From Candidatus Dormiibacterota bacterium (lineage in GTDB: Bacteria > Chloroflexota > Dormibacteria > Aeolococcales > Aeolococcaceae), in the NCBI GenBank assembly GCA_003153505.1, contig PLZA01000018.1:75051-111206 (forward strand): DNA of 36,156 nucleotides, in the 5' to 3' direction. Below, in pieces: positions 16,840-24,068 of the stretch (position 1 is its first letter; every line of letters begins with the position of its first letter). The notes beneath the pieces were generated by a model that was given only the letters and a program-made list of their open reading frames with translations, did no database searches and had not been told where the DNA came from. Position numbers and translations under genes: made by a program.

Positions 16840-18033
16840 TCAGGCAGCGCGGTTGGTGGCCAGTATCCGCGTGTCGGAGGCGAACGCGGTTGGGGTCTCG
16901 ATGGATTCGTACCCCGCGGGCAGTTCGACCGAGTTCGCGCCAAGGCTCACGGCATAGGTGATGACCTGCGCCAGACTGCCGATGCGCACCGCGGTGGCGG
17001 TTTGGAAAGCGATCGGGGCTCCGAGCTGACTCATGCTCGCGTACATCGAGTTGTACGCAGCGCCGGCGGGAGTGTCGCGCAATGAGTTGTTCTCGAGGAC
17101 GCAGGCGGTGCCGAGCACCTGGCGGCAGTACTGCATCATCGATTCTGTGAACGACTCGTCAACGCTCGCTGATCCTGTCGGGGCGATGGCCTGGTAGGGA
17201 TTGAAGGCAAGATCCGAGTGCGTGTGCTGCCACACGGTGCTGGCCTGGATCTCCTGCTCTTGACAGCTTTCGTCCGCCGAGAGCGTGTAGCCGGCCGCAA
17301 TCAGGGCACTCACCGTGGCCGGCGCATTTGAATCCCGAATGAACGGCTCGTCGTAGAAGGTTGTGCAGCGGGCAATGGTCACTTCGCGCACCTCGGGGAC
17401 CGAGTCGTACTTCGCCGCGAGCAGCGTTTCCAACCTGTCATATGCGGCGCCGTAAGCGTCCGTCCAGAAACGCCCGATGGTCGCGGTGTTGCCGGCCTGC
17501 GGGTTGACGATTGCAATCGGACTGCCTCCGAGGTTCTTCACCCAGCCGGGCGCCCAGATGCCCGTGAAGAGGCGGATCTTCAGACCCAGGTCGGTGTGAT
17601 CGTTCGCATTGAGGCTGCGAACCTCCGTGATGGCGCGATCAATGGCGTTATTGGCTGCCAGGGTTGCGCCCGACGTGGGCTGTAGATCTCTCCAGTAGAC
17701 GTTGACCACGAACCCGGCGAGCGATGGGAGAAACGCCGGCGGAGGGGTGCCGTTACGATCCAGGAGTCCCGCGAGCACCGGCTTGAGATCGAGTGGACGC
17801 GGGCTCGGCGACGGCGATCCCACCGGTGGTGGTGGCGGCGTCGAGGACGGTGTCGGGAAGGGATTCGATGACTCGCCGCAGGCTGCCATGAGTGCGATGG
17901 CGGCGGCCGTCGAAACCAGCGCGAGGCCTCGCTTCAAGCGGGCACCGCGCGTGTCCGTCTGCCCGGTCAAGACGCCCTGCGGGTCCATCGCACCCGCGCC
18001 AGGACTGCTCCTCTCATGCAACCCATTGTGCAT
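16840..18033 (-). CDS. Lipoprotein with putative TIM-barrel glycosidase domain
   Basis: This 397-residue protein has a lipobox 'ALMAAC' with Cys52, then a Pro/Ser linker (53-80). Residues about 82-397 look like a (beta/alpha)8 barrel: 'GFVVNVYWRDLQPTSG' (107-122) and 'LGLKIRLFTGIWAPGW' (149-164) resemble the first strands of GH-A clan glycosidases. E229 in 'TFYDEPFI' and E370 in 'NSVELPAG' stand where an acid/base Glu and a nucleophile Glu would be expected at strands 4 and 7. This is inference from order and spacing. Cys223, 257, 303 and 311 may form disulfides. It lies downstream of the CysQ-like gene with a 52-base gap and converges with an NHL gene. The start is uncertain: ATG 17988 would give a more usual signal-peptide length, and neither has a good Shine-Dalgarno site. 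Confidence 0.72.
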   Translation of the reverse strand: MHNGLHERSSPGAGAMDPQGVLTGQTDTRGARLKRGLALVSTAAAIALMAACGESSNPFPTPSSTPPPPPVGSPSPSPRPLDLKPVLAGLLDRNGTPPPAFLPSLAGFVVNVYWRDLQPTSGATLAANNAIDRAITEVRSLNANDHTDLGLKIRLFTGIWAPGWVKNLGGSPIAIVNPQAGNTATIGRFWTDAYGAAYDRLETLLAAKYDSVPEVREVTIARCTTFYDEPFIRDSNAPATVSALIAAGYTLSADESCQEQEIQASTVWQHTHSDLAFNPYQAIAPTGSASVDESFTESMMQYCRQVLGTACVLENNSLRDTPAGAAYNSMYASMSQLGAPIAFQTATAVRIGSLAQVITYAVSLGANSVELPAGYESIETPTAFASDTRILATNRAA

Positions 18034-18085
18034 GCAGGCGCCGATCGGCTACCTGTGAGAGAGCGGAGAAAGCCCGCCGCCGGCG

Positions 18086-18871
18086 TCAGTTGGAGGCTGG
18101 GACGGCGGCAGCCCTGACGGCGCTGACGATCGCGTCGTGAAGATCAGGGTGGCAGACGATCTGGTCCGGGAGCCAGGGGTTCTCGCGGTTGTACTCGAGC
18201 GGCGAACCGTCGACCCGGGTTGCCCGGAGGCCGGCCGCCAAGGCGACCCCCACCGGCGCCGCAGAGTCCCACTCGTACTGGCCGCCGACGTGGACGTACG
18301 CATCGGCGTCACCGAGCACGACGGCCATGGTCTTGGCGCCGGCGGAGCCCATGTAGACGAGCTCTGCGTCGAGCGCCCTGGCGACGGCCACGGCCTCTGG
18401 CGGGGTATGCGAACGGCTGACCACCAGGCGCATCCGGCCGGGTGCACGTTCGGGCCTGGACTCCGGCGGAGACGTGGTCATCACCATGTCGCGAGCCGGC
18501 AATGCGACCGCGGCAGCCACGGGCTTGCCGTCCTCGATCAAAGCGACATGGACGGCCCAATCGGTGCGCCCTTCCTCGCCGTACTCGCGAGTGCCGTCGA
18601 GTGGATCGACGATCCAGACACGATGCGCACCGAGTCGCTCTTTGCCGTCAGTGCCCTCCTCGGAGAGCACGGCATCGTCAGGACGCTGTTCGGCGAGCAG
18701 TTGCATCAGCAGCACATGCGCGGTCCGGTCGCCTTCATCCCGCAAGCGCTTCGGGTCGCTGAACCCCATCTCTTCGCGCAGTGTCATCAATGCCCGTCCC
18801 GCGGCCACGGCCGCGAGGCGGGCGAGCTCGTGGTCCGAGGCGACCACGAGCTCGTTCCCCCCCACGTTCAT
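18086..18871 (-). CDS. cysQ: Inositol-monophosphatase-family phosphatase, CysQ-like
   Basis: This is a 261-residue cytoplasmic enzyme with the Mg-dependent phosphatase signatures of the family: 'SEEG' (70-73, metal-binding Glu), 'WIVDPLDGT' (86-94, metal-binding Asp residues) and 'YEWDSAAP' (199-206, the C-terminal metal Asp motif). Length and motifs fit 3'(2'),5'-bisphosphate nucleotidase (CysQ), which removes PAP produced during sulfate assimilation. Inositol-1-phosphatase is the main alternative, and the symbol is tentative. The ATG lies 15 bases after the stop of the CDTR-module gene, whose end overlaps the likely ribosome binding site, so cotranscription is likely. No sulfate-assimilation gene is nearby, and its place among exported-protein genes is odd. 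Confidence 0.85.
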   Translation of the reverse strand: MNVGGNELVVASDHELARLAAVAAGRALMTLREEMGFSDPKRLRDEGDRTAHVLLMQLLAEQRPDDAVLSEEGTDGKERLGAHRVWIVDPLDGTREYGEEGRTDWAVHVALIEDGKPVAAAVALPARDMVMTTSPPESRPERAPGRMRLVVSRSHTPPEAVAVARALDAELVYMGSAGAKTMAVVLGDADAYVHVGGQYEWDSAAPVGVALAAGLRATRVDGSPLEYNRENPWLPDQIVCHPDLHDAIVSAVRAAAVPASN

Positions 18872-18886
18872 TCTTCTGTTACCTGC

Positions 18887-21115
18887 TCAGCTGTAGTAGC
18901 CGTAGATGTCAACGATGAAGTTGATGTTGCCGAGTGCGTTGTACAGGTTGATGGTTCCGTCGACCGAGTAGACCGTCACCACCACGAGGTTCGCCACAGG
19001 GAGGAAGGACGAGACGTTGAGGTCGGATGCGTTCGGTACCGGCGATGTGTTCGGGCCTGGGTAGACCGTGACGAATGTTCCGGTGGTTGCGTTGACCGCT
19101 GTCACGTTGGCGACGATTGCGGTTGGCGCACCGGCTTGACCCGCCTGGGGAATGCCGTCGATCCCGGTGACGTCGATGTTGAGCGCAGTGCCTCCGTGGA
19201 TCATGGCCTTGGCGCATCCGAAGGTCTCCCCACCGTCAGCCGCGTTGCCGTTCTGCGTGTTGCACACGCGGAAGGGTTTGGCGAGCGGCGTGAACTGCTT
19301 GCCGGTGGTCGTCTGGAAGTACCCGGCAATATCGACGGCCACGTTGACCGATCCTGCGCCGTTCCAGAGCGAAACCTGCCCGAGCGTCCCGGTCGTCGAG
19401 ACCGGCACGATGACGCGGTTCGGCACGGCGGTTCCCGGGTTGAGGTTGAGGTTGGAGGCGAGCGGCCTCGTATGGTCAGAGGGATAGGCAGTGAGCACCG
19501 TCGGCGCGGAAGGCGCAATCGCAGTGAGGTTGAACACCACGGCGGAAACGCCAGTTGCCGGCACGTTATCGGTGGCCGTATGCACATTGAACGTCAGCAC
19601 TGGTCCCGTCGAGACGATGGGGTGCGCGGTGCCGCCCGGGTTGCACTGGTTGAGTGAGACGGCCCCGCCCACGGCCCGGGTGTCGCAGATGCGCACCGGC
19701 GCCGCCAGGGCGTTGTACAGCCCGGTCGACGAGGACGCAACGAAGCCCTCGATGTCAATAGCCACGTTGATCGTGCCGGCGGCATTGAAGACGTCGATCT
19801 TCCCGCCCGCGCCCAGACCGACCTCCACCAGGTTGGCGACAACCTGATGCGCCGAGAGGTTGACGTTTGACGTGCCCGGATAGCCCGAGCCGTCGGGGTA
19901 GACCGTGACGAACGTCGGGACGGTGGGTGCGATCGCGGTCACGTTCAAAACAACCGCAGTCGCGCCCGCGGGAACCGCAGGGCTACCGAAACCCTGGATG
20001 AGGACGACGCGCGGTGTCGTGCCGATGGGACCGCTCCCTTCGCCGGTGCTCCCGGTGTCGCACTGATTGGCCGTGATCCCCTGGCTCGTAGGCCGGGTAT
20101 CGCACACGCGGAATGGCGTGATGGCTGTGTACGGATTTGCAGTTGGAGGAGGAGGGCCCGTTCCGGAGTATGTGTACGTCGTGGTCGCATGAAAGGTCTC
20201 GGTCAGATGGTTTTGCGCAATCAGCGAGTCGACATCCGCTGTGGTCGGCAGCGGGTTGGCGGCCGTGTACGTAATCGAGACCTGGCCGTTCGCATCTGAT
20301 CCGAACCGGGTCGGGAGGTTGGTCACCGTCTTGGTGTGCGGCGTGGGTGGCGTGCCGAGGATGTTGATCGCGGTCGCACTTCCAACGGACCCCCCCGTGG
20401 ACGGAACGAGTGAGAGGTCGATGAATGACCCCGGCACCGCGTTATTCGTCACGTCCTCTGCTGTGACGTGGAAGGTGACCTGCTGACCAGCGGTGAGGGA
20501 GCCGTTCGCGGCGATGGTGGCCCCCGTGCTGAAGACGTATTGCGTCACGCCAGAGAACACGTATGCGCCAGTCTTGCAGACGCCCGCTCCGTTGCAGGTG
20601 CCGAATGCTGCGACACCGCCCGAGGCGGGCGTGATCGTCACGTCACTCACTGCATCGGCCGCCACGATCACGTCGCGTCCGTTCACGGGGATCGTCGGCG
20701 ATGGAGCGGTGTAGGTCACCGGCACTGCCCACGGTGCGGTCCCGCTTCCCTGCGAGTTGGAAAACGAGCAGGTGGCCTGAGTCGTGAACAGCGCGGGATT
20801 GACCGTCAGCGGCGTGAGCGTGGGGCCAGCGGCCGCGGATCCGCCCGGTGCGGGTGGGGCTGTGAATTGCCCGGAGTTGATGCTCAGATAGACCGACGCC
20901 GCACTGGTGAGGTGGACCCCATTCTCCTGCGGCTGAACGCAGATGGTCACGCTGGTACCCTCGACGAGCGTGCCGGCGACCTCGATCGGCAGCGGCGCGA
21001 ACACAAGGTCGTTGTAAGCCGGCCCCGTCGCATGCGCGATGGTGGGCAGCCCGAATGGCAGCGCGAGGGCGCCAAAGGCGGCCACGGCAAGGACGGCTAG
21101 GGTTCGCTTGGGCAT
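18887..21115 (-). CDS. Secreted protein with Ig-like N-terminal half and three C-terminal CDTR modules
   Basis: This protein has 742 residues. The ATG at 21115 follows AGGAGG (10-base spacing) and begins a signal peptide ('MPKRTLAVLAVAAFGALAL', cleavage after 'AHA' near 29). Residues about 30-320 are beta-rich and Thr/Pro/Gly-rich. The stretch at 205-315 ('LTAGQQVTFHVTAEDV', 'SDANGQVSITYTA') resembles an invasin/Big-type Ig-like domain. A 'PPPPTANP' linker is followed by three modules of about 135 residues starting 'FRVCDTR', 'VRICDTR' and 'FRVCNTQ', the last ending 'IDIYGYYS'. There is no catalytic domain I recognise. The modules match those of the GHL15-like protein, so both proteins may be held by the same surface partner. 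It is the likely first gene of a run with the CysQ-like and TIM-barrel lipoprotein genes. Confidence 0.75.
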   Translation of the reverse strand: MPKRTLAVLAVAAFGALALPFGLPTIAHATGPAYNDLVFAPLPIEVAGTLVEGTSVTICVQPQENGVHLTSAASVYLSINSGQFTAPPAPGGSAAAGPTLTPLTVNPALFTTQATCSFSNSQGSGTAPWAVPVTYTAPSPTIPVNGRDVIVAADAVSDVTITPASGGVAAFGTCNGAGVCKTGAYVFSGVTQYVFSTGATIAANGSLTAGQQVTFHVTAEDVTNNAVPGSFIDLSLVPSTGGSVGSATAINILGTPPTPHTKTVTNLPTRFGSDANGQVSITYTAANPLPTTADVDSLIAQNHLTETFHATTTYTYSGTGPPPPTANPYTAITPFRVCDTRPTSQGITANQCDTGSTGEGSGPIGTTPRVVLIQGFGSPAVPAGATAVVLNVTAIAPTVPTFVTVYPDGSGYPGTSNVNLSAHQVVANLVEVGLGAGGKIDVFNAAGTINVAIDIEGFVASSSTGLYNALAAPVRICDTRAVGGAVSLNQCNPGGTAHPIVSTGPVLTFNVHTATDNVPATGVSAVVFNLTAIAPSAPTVLTAYPSDHTRPLASNLNLNPGTAVPNRVIVPVSTTGTLGQVSLWNGAGSVNVAVDIAGYFQTTTGKQFTPLAKPFRVCNTQNGNAADGGETFGCAKAMIHGGTALNIDVTGIDGIPQAGQAGAPTAIVANVTAVNATTGTFVTVYPGPNTSPVPNASDLNVSSFLPVANLVVVTVYSVDGTINLYNALGNINFIVDIYGYYS
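18890..20128 (-). repeat. Three tandem CDTR modules (protein-level repeat)
   Basis: The stretch encodes residues about 330-742 of the preceding entry as three copies. Each copy has an Arg-[VI]-Cys-[DN]-T start, a second Cys 13-16 residues later, 'AVVLNVTAI' or 'AIVANVTAV', 'FVTVYP' or 'VLTAYP', 'NVN/NLN/DLN', and 'VFNAAGTINVAIDIEGF' or its equivalent. They are homologous to the three copies encoded at 4083-5300. Confidence 0.7.
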
Positions 21116-21140
21116 CTCGGTTCAACCTCCTGGGGGAAAC

Positions 21141-21173
21141 TCACCCGCACCGGCTGACGACCGGCACGGGTGA
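21141..21173 (-). terminator. Hairpin after the Ig-like repeat gene
   Basis: TCACCCG (21141-21147) pairs with CGGGTGA (21167-21173), and CCGG (21150-21153) with CCGG (21161-21164), with a CA/CA internal mismatch and a 7-base loop. It lies about 70 bases past the minus-strand stop at 21242 and before the start at 21115. A terminator is inferred, which would separate the two exported-protein genes. Confidence 0.5.
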
Positions 21174-21241
21174 TGAGGATAACCCACGGTACCGAGTCCT
21201 ACCAACCCCTCCATGGAATCGGCACACGTTGGCAACCGACG

Positions 21242-22849
21242 CTATGCCCTTCTCGTCCTCTTGACCAGCTCCCCGCCGAGGAAGAGCGCGAAGCCTCCGA
21301 GCAGCAGCTCGATCCCCAGCCCGACCTGCGTGATCGAGCCGTCCAGGCCGGTGCCCGGAGTGGTGATGCCCTGGACGCCGCTGGCGACAATCGAGACCGG
21401 CTCGGCGCCGCACTTGCTCTTGGAAGGAGCGCTCGAGGCGTCGCCGCTGTACGAGGCGACCCAGTTGTAGGTGCCCGCAGCCTTGGTTCCGCTGAAGCTT
21501 GCCGAGGTCGCGGTGCCGTCGGCGGCCAGCGCCACAGTGCTCGTGAAGAGCGGGGCCGCGGTGCAGGTCGTGTCAGTCGGGCCGTACAGGGTGAAGGTCA
21601 CCGTGCCGGTCGGTTGGAAGATGCCGGTCACCTTGGCGGAGTCGTGGATTGTAATCCCCGGGGCCCCGCCGGCCGAAGCCGTGGTCGCCACGGATGTCGG
21701 ATCCTTGCCAACCGTGACCTGCTCGTCGGTGCACGCGGTCGACACGCTCTGATTGTTGGCGTCGCCACTGTACCGGGCGATCCAGTTGTAGGTGCCGACC
21801 TCAGTCGTGGTGAAGGGCGTTCCGGCGCTGCTGGCCGAGCCGTCTGAACCGAGCGGAACGGTCACCGTCTGTACGGCACCGGACGAGTCGCCGTTGGTGC
21901 AGCTCGGATTGCTCGGCGGGTAGAGGGTGAAGGTCACGGTGCCCGTCGGATTGGCACCGCCAGACACCAGGGCTGTGTCATGGATCACGGTGCCGACTGG
22001 TCCGCCGTGCGAGGCCGTGGTGACGATCGTCGGCGTCGCCTTGGTGAAGGTCACGCTCTCCGAGCCGCAGGCGCTGCGCACGCCGAGGTTGTCGGCGTCG
22101 CCGCTGTAGATGGCGACCCAGTTGTAGGTGCCGACCACGGTCGTGGTGTAGCCCGGGGCAGGCACGCTCGCGCTCCCATCGCCGCCAAGAGCGACGGTCC
22201 AACGCTGCAGCCAGGTCTGCGAGCTGTCGCCTCCGCTGAGGCAGTTCTGATTCGACGGGCCGAAAAGCTCAAAGCTCACAGTCCCGGTCGGATTGACTCC
22301 GCCGGTGACCATCGCGGTGTCGGTGATCGAGGTCCCGACCGGCCCGCCGTCCGCGTTCGACGGCGTGGTGCTGATCTGGACGGCGGCCGCGGTGACGGTG
22401 ACCTGCTCGTCGGTGCAGGCGGTCGGGCCGTTCTCGATGCTCCCGTCGCTGTTGACGATGACCTCGGCGGTCCATTCGTAGACGCCCGCGTGTTTCGGAA
22501 CGAAGGAACGCGAGGTGACCGTGCTGTTGGTCAGTGTCGAACTGGTCACCGCCTGGTTGTCCGTGAAGACCGGCGTCGCGCCGTCGGTGCCGCAGGTGTT
22601 CGGCGCCCAGAGCGAGAAGGCGACGTGGCGGCTGCTGTCCGCGTCGACGAGCGCCGTGTCCGCGAGCGCGGTGCTGCCGGCGACTCCATGCGACGGAGTC
22701 GGTGTCGTCGAGACGATGCGGTGGGCGGAGACAGTTGCGACGCTCACCGTTCCTGCCGCGGCGATCGCGATGCCTGCCGCGACGACCCTGGACATGCTGC
22801 GGCGCGTGCGATGCGCGCGATCAGTGCTGTTGTCGAACCACCTAGCCAC
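21242..22849 (-). CDS. Surface Ig-like repeat protein with sorting-signal-like C-terminus
   Basis: This protein has 535 residues. The GTG at 22849 has AAGGAGG seven bases upstream. A signal peptide spans residues about 16-42 ('TRRSMSRVVAAGIAIAAAG'). Four repeats of about 95 residues follow, typified by 'GPVGTxIxDTAxVxGGxNPTGTVxFxLxxP', a Cys, 'TxxVGTYNWVAxYSGDAxN' and another Cys before 'ExVTV'. These are bacterial Ig-like domains with a likely disulfide each. The C-terminus is 'TTPGTG' (496-501), a hydrophobic stretch ('GLGIELLLGGFALFLGG') and a basic tail 'KRTRRA'. This is the layout of a sortase substrate with a TPGTG box instead of LPXTG; a plain C-terminal membrane anchor is the alternative. 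No sortase is in the window. The protein probably acts as a stalk or adhesin. Confidence 0.78.
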   Translation of the reverse strand: MARWFDNSTDRAHRTRRSMSRVVAAGIAIAAAGTVSVATVSAHRIVSTTPTPSHGVAGSTALADTALVDADSSRHVAFSLWAPNTCGTDGATPVFTDNQAVTSSTLTNSTVTSRSFVPKHAGVYEWTAEVIVNSDGSIENGPTACTDEQVTVTAAAVQISTTPSNADGGPVGTSITDTAMVTGGVNPTGTVSFELFGPSNQNCLSGGDSSQTWLQRWTVALGGDGSASVPAPGYTTTVVGTYNWVAIYSGDADNLGVRSACGSESVTFTKATPTIVTTASHGGPVGTVIHDTALVSGGANPTGTVTFTLYPPSNPSCTNGDSSGAVQTVTVPLGSDGSASSAGTPFTTTEVGTYNWIARYSGDANNQSVSTACTDEQVTVGKDPTSVATTASAGGAPGITIHDSAKVTGIFQPTGTVTFTLYGPTDTTCTAAPLFTSTVALAADGTATSASFSGTKAAGTYNWVASYSGDASSAPSKSKCGAEPVSIVASGVQGITTPGTGLDGSITQVGLGIELLLGGFALFLGGELVKRTRRA

Positions 22850-23118
22850 CCTGATGCCTCCTTATCCCGCCGGCGCACCGGCTGTCCTGTACGGACGCGT
22901 CCCCACGCATCTCGAGGAGATTGACGCTACGATCGGATCATTCCTTCCAAACGCAGCGATCTCCTTGATCCAGCCTAACAAACCAGTCACAGCGAAGCAA
23001 GTGATGCGTTTGACGTTTGCCACCACCACCACATCCCAGCCTTGGGGTGTGACGGAAGCCGGGGATTAAGACCACGAGATGTGGCGAGCGACGCCTGGGC
23101 GCGGCGTGCCGAGCCGGG

Positions 23119-23124
23119 TAGGCT
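23119..23124 (+). promoter_or_regulatory. TAnnnT -10 box for a leaderless GNAT gene
   Basis: TAGGCT ends six bases before the GTG at 23131, so position +1 falls on the G of the start codon. There is no Shine-Dalgarno sequence, and no clear -35 is seen. Three other genes in the window share the same exact spacing. Confidence 0.5.
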
Positions 23125-23130
23125 GCGCGC

Positions 23131-23904
23131 GTGATTCCAACCGAGCTCGCCGACGCCGTCCGCTTCGCGCGACGCATCGAGGCGGTGGGCAGCGACGACC
23201 AGGGCACCTGGCCGGGAGGCGAATGGTTCCGCACCCTGTCATTGCCACGCGTACACGACGCGAACCACGTGGTGGTGCTCGAGCGAGGCTTCGCGATGCC
23301 GTTTGCGACGGTGACTGCTGCCGCTGACGAGATTCAGGCCGCCCTACCCAACCGGATCGTGGAGTTCGTGGCGTGCTCGGAGTCGGAACGGCTCGCCGCG
23401 GCGTTTCGCGAGGCAGGGTGGCTCGAGGAACCGCTCGGCGTCATGGTGCGTCGCCGGCGCCCGGACCGCCACGTCGACACGTCGTCGGTGCGTGTGGTCG
23501 ATGACGCCGCGATGCGCCCGGCGCGCGCTGCCTCCTTAACAGATGAGACCTGGGCCACCTCGGATGCGGTCGCCCAGGTTCGCGAGAAGCAGGAACGCAT
23601 CGCACGCGGTGTGCCGACGACCCATCTGGGTGTCATCGACGACGGCATGGTCGTCGCGTACTGCGAGGTCTATCAGCTCGATGACATCGCTCAGATCGAA
23701 AACGTCGCGACGGTACCGGAGCATCGCCGCCGGGGCCACGCACGCGCGGTGGTGACCCGGGCTTTGGAACTCACGGCCGACCGTCGCCTGGTGTTTCTCA
23801 TCATGGATCCGCATGACTGGCCGCAGCAGCTGTATGCGCGGCTCGGCATGGATGACGTCGGACGGATCGTCCGATTTCGCAAAGCGCTCCCGGGTCCAGC
23901 GTGA
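23131..23904 (+). CDS. GNAT-family N-acetyltransferase
   Basis: This is a 257-residue cytoplasmic protein. The C-terminal half (about 165-255) is a GNAT fold: 'THLGVIDDGMVVAYCEVY' (strands 2-3), 'IENVATVPEHRRRGHARAVV' with the acetyl-CoA loop R-x-x-G-x-A, and the terminal 'LYARLGMDDVGRIVRF', typical of 'Y..lGF' endings. The N-terminal half is a degenerate domain ('HVVVLERGFAMPFATV') as in tandem or fused GNAT proteins. The acceptor substrate cannot be told from sequence. The GTG at 23131 is supported by the TAGGCT box rather than by a ribosome binding site. The gene stands alone, divergent from the Ig-like gene across 281 bases that otherwise show only a small GCCGG-CGCA-CCGGC dyad near 22868. 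Confidence 0.82.
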   Translation: MIPTELADAVRFARRIEAVGSDDQGTWPGGEWFRTLSLPRVHDANHVVVLERGFAMPFATVTAAADEIQAALPNRIVEFVACSESERLAAAFREAGWLEEPLGVMVRRRRPDRHVDTSSVRVVDDAAMRPARAASLTDETWATSDAVAQVREKQERIARGVPTTHLGVIDDGMVVAYCEVYQLDDIAQIENVATVPEHRRRGHARAVVTRALELTADRRLVFLIMDPHDWPQQLYARLGMDDVGRIVRFRKALPGPA

Positions 23905-23918
23905 ACCCAGGAGCGCTT
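23882..23918 (+). terminator. Hairpin overlapping the end of the GNAT gene
   Basis: AAGCGCTCC (23882-23890) pairs with GGAGCGCTT (23910-23918), and GGGT (23892-23895) with ACCC (23905-23908), with one C-A mismatch and a 9-base loop that contains the TGA stop. The terminator thus starts inside the coding region. Confidence 0.7.
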
Positions 23919-24039
23919 GCATCCCCCATCCCTCAAGGCCGTGTCCGCGGTGATCGGTGCAAAGCCACCGAACGTCGTAAGACTACCAAACACGTCAGTC
24001 GGATGCAAGCGTTGACCCCGCGAGTTACCTGACCGCAAC

Positions 24040-24055
24040 ATCCGAGGCATCGGAT
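24040..24055 (-). terminator. Small hairpin after the spermidine-synthase-like gene
   Basis: ATCCGA (24040-24045) pairs perfectly with TCGGAT (24050-24055) over a GGCA loop, about 14 bases past the minus-strand stop at 24069. The short stem makes this a weak call. Confidence 0.35.
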
Positions 24056-24068
24056 ACGACATCGGCCC

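Noticed and set aside
18137..19657. 506-codon plus-strand frame across the CysQ-like and CDTR-module genes
   Set aside because: It spans the junction of two well-supported minus-strand genes, shows no domain and is low-complexity His/Arg/Val-rich. It is a shadow frame.
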